Notes under the pieces: generated by a model
Databases searched by the model: none
The model's input: the letters and a program-made list of their open reading frames with translations, nothing else
Told to the model about the DNA's origin: nothing
From: Bacteroidota bacterium
GTDB taxonomy: Bacteria; Bacteroidota; Bacteroidia; Bacteroidales; 4484-276
DNA: 7,977 nucleotides
Reading direction: 5' to 3'
Assembly (NCBI GenBank): GCA_013203545.1
Contig: JABMQA010001226.1
Coordinates: 1 to 7,977 of the forward strand
Position numbers and translations under genes: made by a program
In this document: piece by piece, positions 6,149 to 7,977 of the stretch
Layout of the letters: every line of letters begins with the position of its first letter
Position numbering within the stretch: position 1 is the first letter of the stretch

Positions 6149-7489
6149 TTAATTGGCAAATACTTTTTCGGTTCTGAACCCGTAAACCGCAATTATCATG
6201 AAACAGAGCAGGGGTAATGCAAATGATGCATTGACTGCCGGCATTCCGAATACGGTATCAAGATCGATTATTCCTGCCTGAATTTTGGGTAAGATGGTAC
6301 CTCCCACAATGGCCATGATCAAACCTGCGGCCCCAAATTTTGCATCACTTCCGATCCCTTTCAGGGCAATACCATAAATAGTCGGGAACATCAGCGACAT
6401 GCATGCAGAGATACCCACCAGGCAGTATAATCCGGTGATGTCCTGGAAAAATATGGCTCCGCAGGCCAGTGCCACACCTCCCAAAGCCAGGAACATCAGC
6501 AGCTTTCCCGGGCTGATGAACTTCAGCAAAAAGGTACAGATGAAACGGGATCCCACGAAAATGGCCATGGCGATGATGTTGTAAAATTGTGCGCGCTGTG
6601 CGGCATCTCCTGCATTCATGCCATATTGCTCCATAAAAATGCGCTGTCCGTACTGGATGATAAAGGTCCAGCACATGATTTGTGCACCAACGTAAAACAA
6701 CTGTGCAACAACGCCTTCACGGTATCTTTTCAATTTGAATAACCGCGACAGGGTACCCCAAAGATCCATGCGGTGATCGGACGTTTCATCCCTGGGCATT
6801 TTCACAAACAGAATGAGAAAAAACATGGCAATGATCACCAGTCCGATGATGATATAGGGAGAACTTAAAATGTCCAGATCAGCCGTTTTCAGGGCTTCGA
6901 ATTCATCCACAGACAGGTTGGCACGCTCCGAAGCGCTTCTCGGATCAAGCCTTGCCTGGATAAAAGTCTTTGCAACAAACATACCGGTGATGGATCCCAT
7001 GGGGTTGAAGGATTGGGCAAAATTCAGGCGTCGGGTGGCTGTTCGCTCATCACCCATAAAAAGGATGTAGGGATTGGCACTGGTTTCGAGAAAGGACAGG
7101 CCGCATGTCATCACAAAATAGGCAATTAAAAACGGATAAAATACCCCGATATAATTGGCTGGAATAAACAACAAAGCCCCGGTGGCATACAAACCAAGTC
7201 CGATCAGAATTCCCGCTTTGTAAGAGTATTTCTTTATGAACATGGCAGCCGGGAAGGCCATTACACCATATCCTCCGTAAAAAACAACCTGTACCCAGGT
7301 GCCGCCGCTCACTCCCATATTGAATATCCTTGAAAAGGCCTCCACCATGGGATTGGTAATGTCGTTGGCGAAGCCCCACAGGGCAAAACAGGTGGTTATG
7401 AGGATGAATGGAAGGAGATATTGTGGGGGGATTACGGGTACTTTTCCCAATGATTTTTTTAATGGATGTGGTGTTGACTGCTGTTTCAT
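6149..7489 (-). CDS. fucP: L-fucose:H+ symporter FucP
   Basis: A 446-aa inner-membrane transporter of the major facilitator superfamily (FHS family) that takes up L-fucose with a proton. About twelve hydrophobic segments are visible, beginning with YLLPFILITTCFALWGFAND. The conserved start FALWGFANDITNP (35-47) holds D43, and LSFLETSANPY (131-141) holds E135; these correspond to the acidic residues D46 and E135 known to be essential in E. coli FucP. The segment RLNFAQSFNPMGSITG (154-169) is also characteristic of the family. The long central loop around residues 178-205 (RLDPRSASERANLSVDEF) fits the cytoplasmic or periplasmic insert seen in this family. It sits 45 bp after fucI and 12 nt before the kinase, clearly part of the same operon. 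A glucose/galactose transporter of the same family is the alternative, but the neighbours favour fucose. GC content is near 45-50% in sampled lines. Confidence 0.94.
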   Translation of the reverse strand: MKQQSTPHPLKKSLGKVPVIPPQYLLPFILITTCFALWGFANDITNPMVEAFSRIFNMGVSGGTWVQVVFYGGYGVMAFPAAMFIKKYSYKAGILIGLGLYATGALLFIPANYIGVFYPFLIAYFVMTCGLSFLETSANPYILFMGDERTATRRLNFAQSFNPMGSITGMFVAKTFIQARLDPRSASERANLSVDEFEALKTADLDILSSPYIIIGLVIIAMFFLILFVKMPRDETSDHRMDLWGTLSRLFKLKRYREGVVAQLFYVGAQIMCWTFIIQYGQRIFMEQYGMNAGDAAQRAQFYNIIAMAIFVGSRFICTFLLKFISPGKLLMFLALGGVALACGAIFFQDITGLYCLVGISACMSLMFPTIYGIALKGIGSDAKFGAAGLIMAIVGGTILPKIQAGIIDLDTVFGMPAVNASFALPLLCFMIIAVYGFRTEKVFAN

Positions 7490-7534
7490 AGCGTATTCAA
7501 ATTACCGTTTAAAATTTTTATTGTCCGGTTCATA

Positions 7535-7977
7535 TCACCTTTTAATTCCATACAAAGGGCCATAGTTATCACAAGCCCGGTAGTCGGCCCCTTCCTTATC
7601 CTGCCCGAAAGCCGCCCATGCTGATGGTCTGAATATTTCTTCATCCTTCACATTGTGCATGCAAACCGGTATGCGAAGCATCGAAGCCAACGAGATTAAA
7701 TCGGCACCGATATGGCCATAACTGATGGCTCCATGGTTCGCGCCCCAGTTGGCCATCACCGAATACACATCCTTAAATGCGCCGTTGCTTGTAAGTTTCG
7801 GCACAAACCAGGTGGTTGGCCAGGTTGGATTGGTTCTTTCATTCAGGACTTCATGGATGTCATGGGGCAGTTGTACAGTCCATCCTTCAGCAATCTGGAG
7901 GACCGGACCAATGCCTTTCACAATATTTACCCGCGACATGGTAACGGGCATTTCACCCGCAGTTGTGAATTGGGAGG
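7535..7977 (-). CDS. fucI: L-fucose isomerase, C-terminal part (5' end beyond the right edge)
   Basis: The frame is open to base 7977; two bases and 146 codons before the TAA are visible, so this is roughly the last quarter of a protein of about 590 residues. FucI converts L-fucose to L-fuculose, the first step after uptake, using Mn2+ in a cytoplasmic oligomer. The visible part starts in TTAGEMPVTMSRVNIVKG and includes TNPTWPTTWF, then VYSVMANWGANHG, then ASMLRIPVCMHNV, PSAWAAFGQD, and the end DYRACDNYGPLYGIKR, all strongly like E. coli FucI. The histidine in GANHG (codon 7733-7735) matches the metal-binding His528 of the E. coli enzyme. An internal ATG at 7949-7951 is not the start, because conserved sequence continues upstream of it. 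It is followed after 45 bp by fucP. Confidence 0.96.
   Translation of the reverse strand, partial: SQFTTAGEMPVTMSRVNIVKGIGPVLQIAEGWTVQLPHDIHEVLNERTNPTWPTTWFVPKLTSNGAFKDVYSVMANWGANHGAISYGHIGADLISLASMLRIPVCMHNVKDEEIFRPSAWAAFGQDKEGADYRACDNYGPLYGIKR

Noticed and set aside
6345..6674. A 109-aa minus-strand frame overlapping fucP, and a similar one at 7050-7379
   Set aside because: Both are out-of-frame readings of fucP, whose transporter frame is complete and conserved throughout.
7535..7951. Start of the fucose isomerase frame at the ATG at 7949-7951
   Set aside because: Codons upstream of it (TTAGE) are conserved FucI sequence and the frame stays open to the window edge, so this ATG is internal.
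1..7977. CRISPR array, tRNA genes, insertion sequence or integrase
   Set aside because: No regularly spaced repeats, cloverleaf sequences or transposase/integrase motifs were seen on either strand; an island origin is inferred from the junction only.

Overview
The window looks like a Bacteroidota (Bacteroidetes) chromosome. Genes are packed tightly on one strand, Shine-Dalgarno sites are not obvious, the fucose genes have the gene content of Bacteroidota fucose loci, and the one promoter-like site matches the TAnnTTTG type of that phylum. This assignment is inferred from gene content and style; no rRNA or other marker gene is present. Every gene I can support lies on the minus strand, so the story reads from right to left.

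Right part (about 4811-7977): an L-fucose catabolic operon. The C-terminal quarter of L-fucose isomerase (fucI) enters from the right edge, followed by a complete L-fucose:H+ symporter (fucP) and a complete FGGY-family sugar kinase, most likely L-fuculose kinase. Together they import L-fucose, isomerise it to L-fuculose and phosphorylate it to L-fuculose 1-phosphate. The aldolase expected next (fucA) is not in the window.

Left part (1 to about 4814): a type I restriction-modification/defence island that begins exactly at the kinase stop codon. It reads: a 5'-truncated HsdS-like fragment of 81 aa whose GTG start overlaps the kinase stop; a complete hsdM DNA adenine methyltransferase; a calcineurin-like metallophosphoesterase 1 nt behind hsdM; a 115-bp regulatory gap with two interleaved inverted repeats and a TAnnTTTG-like promoter; an AbiE-like pair (a winged-helix AbiEi/MarR-like protein and an AbiEii-like nucleotidyltransferase overlapping by 7 bp); a short gap with repeated AATCCTGT/AATCCCAC units; and the first 113 codons of an HsdS specificity subunit running off the left edge. 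No hsdR is visible; if present it lies outside.

Working picture: hsdM and the distal hsdS would form the methylase core. The phosphoesterase and the toxin-antitoxin-like pair sit as cargo between M and S, comparable in arrangement to other type I loci that carry embedded accessory genes (for example PrrC in the E. coli PrrI locus). The cargo pair has its own likely autoregulated promoter. hsdM has no promoter I can see and may be read from the fucose operon. The junction at about 4811 and the lower GC of the cassette fit an island acquired by horizontal transfer. There is no gene-free stretch over 300 bases, and I saw no tRNA, rRNA, CRISPR array or insertion sequence.
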